64,000 bases of DNA. Origin: Sambucus nigra (lineage: Eukaryota > Streptophyta > Magnoliopsida > Dipsacales > Adoxaceae). Positions 31,039 to 43,739 of the stretch are shown piece after piece. Numbering within the stretch: position 1 is the first letter of the stretch; each line of letters starts with the position of its first letter. The translations under genes were made by a program, and so were the position numbers. Below the pieces are notes generated by a model, which was not told the origin of the DNA, did no database searches, and worked only from the letters and a program-made list of their open reading frames with translations. The DNA lies in NCBI GenBank assembly GCA_949130495.1, contig OX422219.1:261625111-261689110 (forward strand). The letters are read 5' to 3'.

Positions 31039-31050
31039 GCTCTGATACCA
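31039..31050 (-). promoter_or_regulatory. Primer binding site of LARD element (tRNA-Met)
   Basis: On the minus strand TGGTATCAGAGC lies two bases after the 5' LTR end. The bases that follow (ATCAGGTTCTAGTGTCC) are identical to those after the PBS of the Tekay elements at 40700, 48477 and 52933. Confidence 0.9.
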
Positions 31051-31052
31051 TC

Positions 31053-32912
31053 TGTGACAACCCGCCTAATAAGATATCGGGCGATCACTCCAATATAAAT
31101 TAAAACAGGGATCTCATATGGATCATTCTTAGCATCACTGTCGAAAAATCCATTTAATTACTAATAACCTATCAGGCCGGTGTCAAAATTTTAACTTTAC
31201 TACTCTTTTTAACGATAATAAATAAAACATCTGCAATTTAATGCGTAAATGAAACTGAAATGAAATAAAATAACCGAACACTCGGTCCAAATATACAACC
31301 ATATCGAATGCTATACTGGAAGAATAAATAAATGCAATTGAGCCATTGGCTCGAATGTTTATACAGTACCTCCTATCTAGAGTACAATGATGGAAGCGGC
31401 TATCAAAAACCTGCACGCATCCACAGCTGCTGCAGCTGACGTCTGACTCGAAAGAATTTCCATCCAGGCGTCCCTGTGTCTGGACACCTATGTATATATA
31501 TAATATAGCAAGAAAAGAAAAGTAGATAAACGGGTCAGAGCCCGAATTTTGAAAATATTTTGCAAGTGCATAAATGCCTTATTATTTTGAAAAAGTTTTT
31601 ATCTCATATTTAAGTTTGGTATCGCACTCCCATGAGATACCCCTCACCTCTCCGCTAATAGTGCACTCCTAGCGCATCTATCTAGAACATTCTTGTCAAG
31701 CTACCCTGCTAAACTAGTCTATCACCCCACCACTATCTACCCTAGATAGTCCAAGTAATGTGCTAAGGGCTAAGCTTCACCCCAGTCTCAACGCTATGCC
31801 ATGTTCGTGCGTGGGGTGTTTTGCAAAGCAAAATCCAAATAAGGAACCCCCCCGATACACTACTACGCGGCACGGTCGATAGTCGAGATCCGCCAGTCCC
31901 TAAGTACAGAAAGATATATATAAATATATATATACCATAAACATTTATAATATTAGAGCACTAAGGATTAAACTTCTCCCCAGTCTCAACACAATGCCAT
32001 ATTCGTGCGTAGGGGGTCTCGCAAAGCGAAATCCAAACAAGGAACCCCCCCGATACACTACTATGCGGCAAGGTCGATCGTCGGGATCCATTAGACCCTC
32101 AGCACTCGATTTATCCATTTTTATTAATCATATTTTTACCATAACCATCCGGATCTATCTCCCGGACTGAGAGTTCATATATCAAGTATTTATCAATACT
32201 ATTCATTTTCTCAAAACTTCCCATTTCCCTTTTTATACTCAGGAAATGTAAATATAAAAGCCAATTCATTATCATGAATTGCTTTGACAAATCATATACC
32301 TTTTAAAAGCCAATTTTATTATCATAAAAAAATGCTTTTCCTTTATATCATCCCTTTTCCCTTTTTATACTCAGGAAATGTACCCAAAGCCATTTCCATT
32401 ATCATGAAAATGCTTTGATCAAATCATGCTTCCACATCCCTTCTTCCATCCGGGAGTGTTACCGAAGCCAAACCTTTATCCCATTTCCCTTTTTATACTC
32501 AGGAAATGTAAATTAAAGCCAATACATTATCATGAATTGCTTCAATAAATCTAAGACCGCCCCTCCGGGTTTCCCCACTGGACGCGCCCCTAAATGGCTA
32601 TCATCTTCCAGGGCCTATCTATACAAGACAACTTGGGAACCTACCAACGTCAGGAAGCGACCATATTGCCTGCGGGAAAGTCAGGACCACACCTGGAATC
32701 CCCTAACCAGCGCAGTAATACAAATGCCCATATGGCCTAGGGACTATATCCAACCTGCTCAACAGCCAGGAAGGCTTCACCATAACGCGCGCAACTTCCC
32801 TTATGATAGCGATTTAGGGAGGTGTGTAACCATAATTTATCAATTATGAAAATCATTTATCTTTCCATTTTGAAAATATTCATTTATATATTTTCAAAAT
32901 CATTTCCTTCAT

Positions 32913-32985
<73 letters not shown>

Positions 32986-34784
32986 AAATCACACAGTATA
33001 TACATATCCTATATATTCCTCCTAGAATATATAACCGGCCATAATGGCCTATATCATCTAGCGATGACCATAATCCCAAAGATTCCCTCCAGGAATCACA
33101 ATCATGCATTCATATAAGCATGATACTAAGCCCAAAGTATTTTCTTACTCTGATGACTAATAATTACCTTAATCAACTCTTAAAGGTTTATTGGATATCT
33201 CAAAATATAATAATTCACTCTAAGTGAATATATACATATATATATTCCCAATTCCTCAAGTCCTTTAGGACATAACCCTCTAATATACTTTAATTTAGAA
33301 GGCCCTTAAACTTTAATCTCAAAGGGGAGAAATAATAATAATCTCCAAAATCTTGGGCTGAAAACAGGGCACCGGTCGACCGGTCTTAGACCCCCGGTCG
33401 ACCGCGGGTTGTAAATAAGCCTACTAAACAAAGCAGTAGGCCCTTTCTCCTTGACGCGGTCGACCGGCCATAGGGGCGCGGTCGACCTGTCCCACCAGGT
33501 CCTCAAAACTTTAATTCCTCAAATCCTTAATCGAGCAACCCAAATTCATTTTTGAGTTTTCTAAACTACCCCAAAAATTATCCCGAACATCTACGACATT
33601 AATTCTAGCTGTAATTTTTCCAATTCCCGATTTGATTTCCGAGTTGATAATTTCAACCCGGAGCTGTCATCTTGTAAAAATCATATCAAATCGTAGAAAA
33701 ATCAGAAAAATACGCGGTCAGCGCCCACGCGACCGTGTCGAAAAGATCTACAACTTTCTTGTTTTGGACGAAAGCTAAATCATTTATCTTCTTGGTCGAA
33801 AATGACCCCAAAGGTTACGGGTTACTATTCATTATCTCTCCCAAAATCCCAAACTCCAATTTTCTCCATTTTTGTTGTTTCTAACCTCACCCAACAACTC
33901 AATAAACATCTAATCTATGTTTTACAACTAACACATCAATTATTTTGGGGTATTAAACCATTTCTCTTGGATTTGAACCCTAAAATCCACGAAACCTAGA
34001 TTTGGGCAGTTCTCCCAATTAAATTCAATCTTACATCCCATTAACATGGTTTTAATACTAGAAATCATTAAGAGTTTACATTACATCAATTTGTAAACTC
34101 ACATACAACTTTCACCCAATTTATTTTAAGGGTTCTAAACCTAAAATCATGTTTATACCAAATGTGATATGAGAGGATTGCAAAAAATGAAATAAAGCAA
34201 GTAAACACTTGCCTGGAGGATGAAATCCGACGACCTCGAGTCGAATCCGGCGGAGTTTGGCCCGAATCTCCCTTTTTCTCTCCACTTTCTTCCTTCCTCT
34301 CTCTTTTCTCTCTTCTTTCTTCTCTTTTCTCCCTCTCTCCCTCTTTATAAAGAAAGAAAAAGGGTTTAAACCCTTAAAACCCAAAAACGACTCGTTTGCC
34401 CATTTACGAGTTACTTTTACCTCTAAAATTACTCGGAACTCAATTTCGACAGTCGGACACTCTTTTTCGACTATCTCGGACATTCTGAGACTTGTGGCGT
34501 AGTCGAAATTTCCATCCGAGGTACTTGACCGCAAATCACTATTCCAACCCAAAATAAATAAATGCGGGTTTTCCAATTAAAAATCTTACCTTGTGTCGCT
34601 TTACTCAACAACGACATATAATTAAAATATTTCGACCTATATAGTCCCAAAAATAATTACAGCACCCATCGAAAATTATTCAATCCTCGAAAATCCCAAA
34701 AATTACTATTTAGGAAAATTCCCCAAATTCCAATTTATATCCAATTATGGAATTTAATGGTCTCCAAAAGGACGGGTTGTTATA
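31053..34784 (-). repeat. LARD 5' LTR
   Basis: The partner of 163-3868. It keeps two copies of the TCTCGCAAAGCGA module (about 31817, mutated, and 32017), the hairpin array (about 32257-32543), a (TA)n tract (about 32918-32981), TCGA palindromes (about 33371-33490) and the TATA plus GA-tract (34349 leftward). Its outer terminus reads TATAACAACC on the minus strand instead of TGTAACAACC, so the canonical TG end is mutated. Confidence 0.85.
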
Positions 34785-34789
34785 GTCGA
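34785..34789. repeat. Target site duplication of LARD element (right copy)
   Basis: GTCGA, matching 158-162. Confidence 0.85.
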
Positions 34790-35877
34790 CCTACGGGTTT
34801 CATCCTACAATTTTCTCCAAAACGCTATTTATGATCCCCAAATTCCCAAACAAGATTACTACTGGTTATATATACCTATATACATGATTTTCTAAGTGAA
34901 ACATGTCCAAATTCATCAAAGGTATTGAATTAATGGGGTAAATTAACATAGTTATCAAGATCCCTAATTTTTCATGAAACTTCCATTCTTCTAATTCTTT
35001 TCTAGATTTCTTGCTTCTAAATCCATACAAATTCGTGGGTAATCCTCTACATATGATTGTGATGTCCAGAATATATCTATTTCCTCTAAAACATATGATT
35101 TAAATTCTCTATGTTATCAAATTTGTCCATAAAACATGCTTTTATCAATCCTAATCTAACATGGGTGAAACATTAACTTAAAACAAAGCAAGATAGATAC
35201 TTTCCTGGAATTCAAGGGTCTGATTTGTTGATGAAAAAGATATAATTGTGTTCCTCAACGTGCGATCTACGTTTTGGTACTGGTGGCGGTGCGATTGAGT
35301 GAGTTCTAGGCCTTGGATTGCTTGGAAAGATCTCCACTTTCTTCTCTAATGGCCATTCTTAGGTTCTGTGTTTGTTAACCCTAAAAGACAACTACTAATG
35401 GCTGATATATCCTAAGGAATTTCGTTGGTTTAATTACCCAAAAATACAAAATGTCTATAATACCCTCCTGGGATGTCAATTAGGCCTAAAAAACGCCCCG
35501 AGACCCAAACTAAACCCCAGGTTACACTTTACTAACTATCTCGACCCTTCCGGATACGTTGGCGCACTCGAAATGACCATACGAGCGACTTATAATTTAT
35601 TCACTTTTATAATAATAATTTAGTTCCGACACGACATAGGCGCGTCTTGACTTAAGTTTCCATAATTGCCATTGTATTCACTCGTGACAATTTTAATAAA
35701 ATCAATCTTATATATTACTTTACTCATCTAGTAATATTCAACAAATTCCCAATAATTACTAACTCTCGTCATGCAAGTAAATATACAAATAAATTTCTGA
35801 ATTAATATTAAACTAATATCTCAAATTAAATTTAATAAATCCTCAATTAAAAAGCCGTAAAAATATGGGGTATTACA
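34790..35877 (-). repeat. Old Tekay-type LTR (right half) up to its terminus
   Basis: On the minus strand it begins TGTAATACCCC at 35877. It shares blocks with the Tekay LTR at 43261-43380, including CTATCTCGACCCTTCCGGA and a GTTGGCGCACTC block, but is clearly diverged. It continues on the left of the LARD element at 1-157. No internal region or second LTR is seen, so it may be a solo LTR. Confidence 0.7.
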
Positions 35878-38202
35878 ATTACCTAGACCTGTTCAAAACC
35901 ATATTAGAACTTGAAATTCTAAATGTTTCATATCTTAATTGATGTATGGATGATAGAGTTCACAAAAAAAATGACACCCCCATACACACACACACACATG
36001 TAGATTATATTGTAAAAAAGAAAAAAAAATAGAAACTGTATATATGTAGAGTGTATTATAATAACAATTAAAAAAAGGAATAAAAACTTGTCACATTAAT
36101 TCATGGTTGGAAAAGGCGTTCATAAGATTTTGTAGGTGGATTTGTAGATCCATGGAAAACCATGTAGTTTAATCTAAGGAAGGTAGTTAGGAGAGAGAAA
36201 CAAAGATAACATATAGAATTCAACATCACGTCTAGAAAAAATGTACAAAGTGCATTCAACTCTACCTTAAGAATTTCATTTCATTATGAAAAGAAAAAGT
36301 TAATGGGAAGACCTATTGACTAAATTGATAGTTGCGAAGAATACATTTATGGAGAATTATGACTTAGGGAAGAGGAAGTGATAGGGTGGAAAGGAAAAAG
36401 GGGAGATGAAGTGAAATGATAAATAAATGAGGAGGAATCATAGAGGTGGGACTCTGAGAGGCAGAGAGAGAAAAGTTGTGGGAAATCATGCCTCGTGGAG
36501 AGAAAAAAGAGGATGTAAAGAAACTTTTTAGGATGTCCCATGTCGAAAGCTTGATGGATGGGTATAATTAATCACTATGCTTCCATTTTATAAGAGGTAT
36601 CTAGATTTTCTGTAGGAATTTAGATGGTGGATCATAATAATTAGTTTCAGGTGAGTGTATATCCAAAGTTTGGGACATTTTTATTTTGTCTATGCTTATA
36701 GAGATTGATACAGTTTAATTCAATCCTAATCTTTTCTTCTAAAGCTTATTGGATGAGAATTACTATGACGTTTTGTTTCACCATTATATTGATTTTTTTA
36801 AGTGTTTGTTAACAAAAAGTGAATTCTTTTCCCCATTAATTCATTATTATAACGTATTGAATATTGCATCATTCATGTGATCATATATATATGTAACTAA
36901 ATTAACTTATATTATGAAGCTACATTAAATGTTACACATTATGAGATTCATGTGTACCTATTATGTTTAGTGATAATTTATTATTTTCTCCTCCTGAAAT
37001 CAAAATATGAAGTATTGAGTTTTAAATGTATTATGGTGTACCGAAATCCAGGTGCGTTGTACGCACGTACTCAGTTCACCAGAGAGAACTTAATGATACA
37101 ATCATATTTGTTTTATAAATTGTTTTCTGCCTAAATATTAATAAGGTTTTGGGTATATCAACTTGGTTAGCTAATTTTACTTCCATTTGTCTGCTTAGGT
37201 TTCTGGCGTTTATATAAAATATGGATCATTTAGTTTGACAATGTTAATTTAAAAGTTTGTTGTCTTGATTTTATAAACTTGAAACTTGTGCAAAATGTTA
37301 ATTTTAGAGTCTAATATGGCAAAAATAAAATTATAGTCATATAAAATCGCACTCTTTATTGTACTCAATAATTCATGACAAAGAACCTATTGCATATAAG
37401 CAGAAACGTCTAGAAAAAAACTCCATTAACAGTTAGTTGAAACTATTTTTCCATGTTATAATTTAGTTTATTTTATATATTTTATTTGGGTTTAATGTGT
37501 GCGTTTAATCATAAATTTTAATTGTGTAGCAGTGTAAGATATCAATTTTAAGTGTCCTAATAACACAATTGAACATACTAAATACAATGAGTTCACAACC
37601 TTAATAATTAGTTCACGTCCTTCAAAATTTTTCACATTATAATAGTTGGCCATTATATCCTACACGCATGAGTTGGTCAATAACACACTTCCAACACGCT
37701 CTAAACTCATTCATTCTCACATTAGACCATATACCTATTACATGTCCCACACCATACGCAAATCTTATAATAAAACTACTTTTTTAAACAACTTAATTTT
37801 AGAAATGTTTTCACAAGTACAACAAGTTTCATATAAAAGTAGCCATGTCTCATAAATTCTAAGATGGACCATCATTAAACAAACCATCACATGTTGATAA
37901 TCAAACAGTAGTAAAGTAGAAAATCAATTATCTCCAATCAAACAATTATCAATCAAACGACTAAATAATAAAAAAGCTAAATTTCTATCAATAAAGAAAC
38001 TATATATAATTTAAACAGAATTTTTTTTTACAAGCATCATAGTTTTTCAATTATAAAAGGTTTGTTTACCAAAGCCACATGTAAAAAAATGTTATCAATG
38101 AATATACGATCATAATTTTGGCCTATTAACTATCATAATTCTTTATTAATGTTATTGGATGAATGTGTTATGAATGAGAAGAATGTGTTACCAATGAAGT
38201 AA
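35878..38202. other. AT-rich sequence without recognisable genes
   Basis: About 2.3 kb of AT-rich sequence with short frames only (none above about 70 codons) and no motif I recognise. It has a short CA repeat at about 35984. It is the only sizeable stretch in the window that does not look like part of an element listed here. Confidence 0.5.
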
Positions 38203-39303
38203 TCATGAGGCTGCATAAAAATAGTCATCAATGAAGATAATGAAGACAATGACGAACTGATCTAGGAACTCTCTGAACACCCTATTCATCAAGTCCATAA
38301 ACACTGCTGGAGCGTTGGTCAAACCAAAAGGCATAACCAGAAACTCGTAGGAACCATATCTCGTTAAGAAAGCAGTCTTCGAGACGTCCTCCTCCCTGAT
38401 ACGTAACTGATGATAACCAGATCTCAAATCAATCTTCGAGAAGAAAGAAGCTCCTCTCAGCTGGTCGAATAAGTCATCGATTCGGGGCAACGGATACTTA
38501 TTCCGTATCGTGACCTTATTCAACTCCCGGTAATCCACACACAACCTCAACGATCCATCCCTCTTCTTAACGAACAACACAGGGGCACCCCAAGTTGAAG
38601 TACTCCTCCGTATAAACCCCTAACCCAACAACTGCTCAATCTGATCCCGTAACTCTCTCATCTCAGCTAGAGCCATACGGTAAGGTACGCGGGCAATAGG
38701 CCGAGTGCCCAGTGTCAAATCAATCACAAAATCTATCTCCCTACTCGGAGGTAGTCCAGGTATATCCTGAAATACGTCGGCCAACTCACTAACAACGGGT
38801 ATCGAATCAAGTGATATCACCACTTCCTTAGAGGTCTCCTCCTCTATGTAGTACAAATGAGTGGACGATCCTCCCTCAGGGCGAGGCATCGCCACTAAAA
38901 ACATCTCCTGACCGGGAATGGCAAAGATAATACTCCTACTAAAACAGTCAATCATGGCTCGGTACGCAACTAGCCAATCCATACCAATAATGGCATCATA
39001 CTCGGTCATCTCTAATACTAACATATCAGTGGGTAAATTAAACCTCCCGATCTCTATACCCACACCTCTACACATAAGCGAAATCATGGAACCCCTACTC
39101 AACGGTGAGTCTACACAAGTAGTGGTGCTCTCTGCGGTGTCTAACAACCCAATGGTGCGTGCAAATCTCATAGCAATAAAACAGTGTGTAGCCCCCGTGT
39201 CAAATAAAATGCGCCCCATAGTCCCCTGAATAGAGAACATACCCCTCAATGGCCGGTGGATCCTGTGGGGCTGCGGCATGCTGAAGCTGATACACTCTCC
39301 CAT
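38203..39303 (-). pseudogene. Tekay element 1: protease and partial RT, broken
   Basis: The frame starting near 39303 has the protease motif [10 protein letters not shown]. It ends at 38620 at an in-frame CAG-to-TAG stop (LGQGF to LG-stop). After the stop, RT continues from about 38580 with [12 protein letters not shown] and MPFGLTNAP and stops in FIDD at the truncation. Closely matches the Tekay element at 53115. Confidence 0.85.
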
Positions 39304-39460
39304 ACTGAAGCTGCCCCTGCTGAACTAGGACCGCTGGAATGGGTGGTAGTGCTGCCATCTGGGGTGGTGCTGGGAGGGCGGCGAGAAACATAGGCCTCTG
39401 TGGCTCGTGTCGAGCACCCTGCTGCTGCTGCTGTGGGACCCTGCCCCTATCAGGACACTC

Positions 39461-40531
39461 CTAACATTTGTGGCCAATCTTACCATAAATGAAACACTTC
39501 CCCTGGAAGTTTCCCCCTCGCTGTCCCTGCTGACCACGGCCCTGGTGACCGTTACCATTTCTGCCTTGGCCTTGCTGGCCCTGGTGAAACTGCTGCTGTT
39601 GGCCATTTTGACCCTGCTGGCCCTGATGGCCATTCGGACCCTGTTGGCCCTGCCTAAAACCTCCCTGTCTGTGCCTGAAACCCCCTGATCGGAATCTCTT
39701 AGAATCCCCCTGCTGGGAACCCTGATCACCCTGCCTATACTGACCCTGAGCTGATTGTGCCCCGCTGGCACCATTTCCCCCCGATCGCTTCCCCTCTGTC
39801 AAGTGAAAGCGGTGGTCCTGGCAATGGAGCAGTGCAGCGTTAACCACATCAGAATAAGTGGCCAACGATAGATTCCCCAACAAGTGCTGACGGATCCTCC
39901 AAGTCAACCCATCTGTAAACTTCTGAATCTTTTTCTCTTCTGTCGGTATCTCATCCGGGACAATATTCAGCAAATTTGTGAATTCAGCCTCATACTCGGC
40001 CACAGTCTTACCCTCCTGTCTAAGGTTCATCAACTTCCTCCTCATTTCCGTACGAACAGCTGACGAAAAATATTTGCGGTCGAACCGCACCCAGAACTCC
40101 TGTATCGTGAGAGTATCTCTCTCCTCTGCGGTGGTAATAGACTCCCACCACTGCAATGCAGATCCCACTAGCTTGAAAGTAGCTAGTATCTTCCTCTGAA
40201 CATCGGTGCACTCATACATCCTCAAGTGCCTCTGAATATCCTTCCTCCACTGACTAGATACCACAATATCGGAGCTACCTGCGAACTTCGGAGGGTGTGA
40301 TTTCTGAAAAGCATCTCGAACACGTTCCCAAGCAGATGGGAATGCATGTGCCTGAACTGGCGCGGCTACTGGCGCCTGGGGTGGTGCCTGCTGTACAACG
40401 GCGAGAGCGGCATTTACCGCTTGGGCTACAATGGCTTCAACCTCAGCGGCATTCATGGTGCCCTGTACTGGTGCTGGCTGTGGCTCGGGCTGTGCATCCC
40501 TAGGAACCCGTGGTTCACGTCGTGGAAGCAT
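39461..40531 (-). pseudogene. Tekay element 1: gag, broken at the zinc knuckle
   Basis: A gag frame from MLPRRE (MPPRR in the siblings) with the retrotrans_gag core ([24 protein letters not shown]) and a Gly/Gln-rich tail. The zinc knuckle has lost its second Cys (CFIYGK instead of CFTCGK). A CAG-to-TAG stop follows directly after HKC, so gag and pol are disconnected. Confidence 0.85.
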
Positions 40532-40699
40532 CTGAAATAAAAGTAAAGTTTATAAGTTCGTTGTTATAAACTTAAAATAGCTGAAGAGCGAAGCATACAT
40601 AAAATAATACCACAGTCCTAAAATATAGGGCTCTACATCAAAGAAAGCTCGGCGGAAACATAATAATTCGTACAGATCCTAAAGGACACTAGAACCTGA

Positions 40700-40711
40700 T
40701 GCTCTGATACC
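40700..40711 (-). promoter_or_regulatory. Primer binding site of Tekay element 1 (tRNA-Met)
   Basis: TGGTATCAGAGC on the minus strand, two bases inside the LTR end at 40714. Confidence 0.9.
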
Positions 40712-40713
40712 AC

Positions 40714-43644
40714 CTGTGACACCCCGACTAATTAAATACCGGGTAGCTACTCCTTCATTAAATTAATACAAAATGCCAAGTTGGTTCAGTTAATAGCATC
40801 ACTGTCGAAAACATTTTAATGATTTCTAACCACCTAGTATTTAAAAAGTAAGATGTCAAATTTTAAATTAAATATGATTATCATGCAATAAATGAATTAT
40901 GAAAGAATAACATAACCATTCACAATAAAGTCCCAATAGTGTAATCAACAAGTAATAAAGAGTCTAGAGGAAATACTCCTCACAACAATCCCAATATGGA
41001 AATAAATAAGACAAGTCTGCATCCTGAATTAATTACAAACCAAAGTCTGAATAACTAAAATATAAAGTGTCTCTAAAGAAATGGGCGACATGCCCTACAA
41101 TGATGAAACTGAATATGGAGTCAAGACTAGAAAAGAGGCGTCTACTAGCAAAGCCCTGTAACTTCCACAACAGCTACAGCTCGTCACCTGAATAGAGATC
41201 CTATGCATGGTGTCCTTGTGGCTGGGCACCTAAAAAGGTTTTTACAAAAAAATAGATTTGAAAGCAAACGGGTCAGAGCCCGAAAGTGGAGAGTATTTTA
41301 AAAACAACATGTGCTTTAATTACATTTAAAACAATGAATGCAACATACATGTTAGGACGTGCTCTCACATGAAATACTCACCTCTCGTCTAACTGTGCAC
41401 TCCTAACGTTCTTGTACCCATTCATGTGTTATTTATATCTAACTAAACCGTCATAAGTTCTAACCCAACTACTCGATTCACAATATGAATTCCCAATGTT
41501 ATCACTTAAATAGATAGCTTTAATTAAACTCGGATTCACAATTATTAGCGTTACCGTTTACTGGGGTCCCCTTATTTATCTTCTCAAGGAGTTACTATAA
41601 TTTATTCTCATAATTAAACATCACAATTCCTTTTCATTTAACCGTATATTATTCACATCATAAATATACAATATAAGCACCCCGAGGTTAAGGTTCGGTG
41701 CACACATACTCTTCTATCCATCCCGGTACCTCACGTACATAAGGATTACAAATTCCGAATCTCTCAGGAATTGTTAGAATAAGCACAACACATAAAAATG
41801 GAGGCGAACATAATTCAACATATCCATGGTCACGTACATACCTATGCTCCATAGTCAGCTGACTTATTAACTCACAAATAAGTCATTCCCTTGAACTATG
41901 TCCTCTAGGTACCAATCTAAATCCGGGCACACAAGGATTGGATGGCCCTAAACGAACGTAAACCTCCCGTGATAGCAAGTATGGTAGGTATGTCATACAC
42001 ATAAAATCATATACTAAGCATTCACACATCTTAGATGTCTCAATATTAATAAAGGTACATTCTACATCCTTATACCATTATTCCAATTTTATACATTTTA
42101 AGTCTTTCGATAATATAAAATGTAGACTGTCGACACATCTTACGTCATAGTTTCTTGTACTTAAAACCTATCTCAAAGGGATTGTTAAATTTCCTATTAT
42201 TCCCACATATAACATCATTATTCTTAAGGTCCTTACTTCTGCCCCAAACATCATTTCATCAATTTATTCAAATTTACTCTTTTAACCCTAATATTATCTC
42301 ACTCATCGAATTTCATTAGCTTTTAGAATAATTTCTCAAATTGAATTCTAATTAAGGTCCAAATTTTATAACCATACCTACTGGTCTTCCTTAAGTCTAA
42401 GGATATTCATTAAGTCTCCCATGATAATTTTCTAAGGGTTAACATCATTAAAATATAACAAGGAAAATTTTACTCATTCTGGGAAGGTCGATCGATCGAT
42501 GGTGGTCGATCGATCGACTGATGAATGTCGATCGATCGATCGCACTAGGTAGGCTACGAACTGCTTCGTTTTGCAGTCCTCAAATCGTCCCAAAACTCCA
42601 TTATAATGCATGAAACTCTAATTTAACGTTATAATATCATCATACAACCATCCTACAACATTGTTAACGTTCTAGAACCAATAAATCATCAACCAAGGGC
42701 TTTATTTGGATCAAAACTTCATCAAGAACCCTAGTTTTCTATTTCTTTCAAGAACATTAAAAAATCTCTTCTTAAATCCGTTTTTAGATCATCAAGGGTT
42801 ATATTTTGAATTCATAATTTGTCCAGAATATGTCTACATGCAATTCCTAACATATTTCATAGTTTTAATCCTCAAATTCATGGGTCTATATCAATCTTCG
42901 AAGACAAAATTCGATAATTACCTAAACATGGAAGAACACATTCATGGAATTAATTGTAACTAAATCACTTGCCTTATGTTCCAGATTTGTTGTTGGTTGA
43001 AGATGGTTGAATTCCTCTCTCTCTCTCTGCAGAATTCTCCTCTCTCTTTCTCTCTCTACAAGTTCTTCTCCAAGAAGATGACAACGGTGGTTTAGAGGTT
43101 GCCTTAGGAACCTCTTAAAATTTCTTCCAATAACTCCCGTAGCCCATTAAGTCATTTAGTGTTGTTAGTGGGTTTAGTGGATAAAGAATAAGTCAGATTT
43201 TACTTCTAATTTTCGTGGGTTTTAATTCCCAAAATTCCGAAATTACCAAACTACCCTTTTGGGTTGTCGGTATGGCCTAAAAATGCCCCGGGACCCAAAC
43301 TAAACCCCCGGCTAGTGTTTTCTGACTATCTCGACCCTTCCGGACACGTTGGCGCACTCAAAATGACTATACGGTTGATAAAAATAAAATTCACTTTTTA
43401 ATTCAAATAATTACATTCCTGACGCGACTGTCACGCGCGTCCCAACAAAATTTTCCAAATTGCCGTATTTCAGCCTCGCGACAATTTCAATATTTTCAAT
43501 ATTCATATATTGCCATATATACACATTATAATCAAATACCAACTCACATCTCGTTAGTATTTTATCCGGATTAATTCTCAATTAATTCACATTTAATTTA
43601 ATTAATCCCATAAATAAATATCGATAAAAGTACGGGGTATTAGA
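40714..43644 (-). repeat. Tekay LTR shared by elements 1 and 2
   Basis: On the minus strand it runs from TCTAATACCCCG (43644; canonical TG mutated) to GGGTGTCACA (40714), 2.93 kb. A PBS of element 1 lies on one side and the PPT of element 2 on the other, so it serves as 5' LTR of one and 3' LTR of the other. A GATCGATCGA palindrome cluster is at 42487-42541. The sibling LTR has one more palindromic unit (61100-61180). Confidence 0.88.
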
Positions 43645-43660
43645 TACTTCCCCCTAATAA
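43645..43660 (-). promoter_or_regulatory. Polypurine tract of Tekay element 2
   Basis: On the minus strand ATTAGGGGGAAGTA lies against the LTR start, matching the PPT of the full-length element at 57780. Confidence 0.8.
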
Positions 43661-43739
43661 CATAATTTCATCCCGAAATTCGGAACTAGAAAGTACCTGG
43701 TAAAAGTAACTCTGGATAACGTTCGCGCATCTCATCCTC

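Larger units (their letters stand above)
163..34784 (-). mobile_element. LARD-like non-autonomous LTR retrotransposon, split by a nested viral cluster
   Basis: Two similar LTRs of about 3.7 kb bound this unit, with a GTCGA duplication outside them. In minus-strand order it has a 5' LTR (34784 to 31053), a tRNA-Met PBS two bases after the LTR (31050 to 31039), a short internal region, a polypurine tract and a 3' LTR (3868 to 163). Without the viral cluster the internal region is only about 2.2 kb and encodes no gag, protease, RT or integrase that I can find. Long LTRs around a short non-coding core are typical of LARD-class elements. LTR ends (TGTAACAACC...GGTTGTCACA) and the PBS region resemble the Tekay elements further right, so Tekay proteins probably mobilised it. 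The two LTRs differ at a few percent of positions by eye, so it is older than the Tekay element at 49943. Confidence 0.85.
38203..40713 (-). mobile_element. Tekay element 1, 5' part only, truncated in RT
   Basis: In minus-strand order it has a PBS, gag, protease and the first part of RT, then breaks off at the FIDD box. The break near 38205-38230 has a small filler: GATAATGAA precedes GACAATGACG, so ATGAAGA-like sequence is repeated. RNase H, integrase and the 3' LTR are missing. It abuts the LTR at 40714, which is also the 3' LTR of element 2. Confidence 0.85.

Noticed and set aside
35878..38202. A host gene in the AT-rich stretch
   Set aside because: Only short frames, no splice-supported domain and no recognisable protein; transcript data would be needed to claim a gene.
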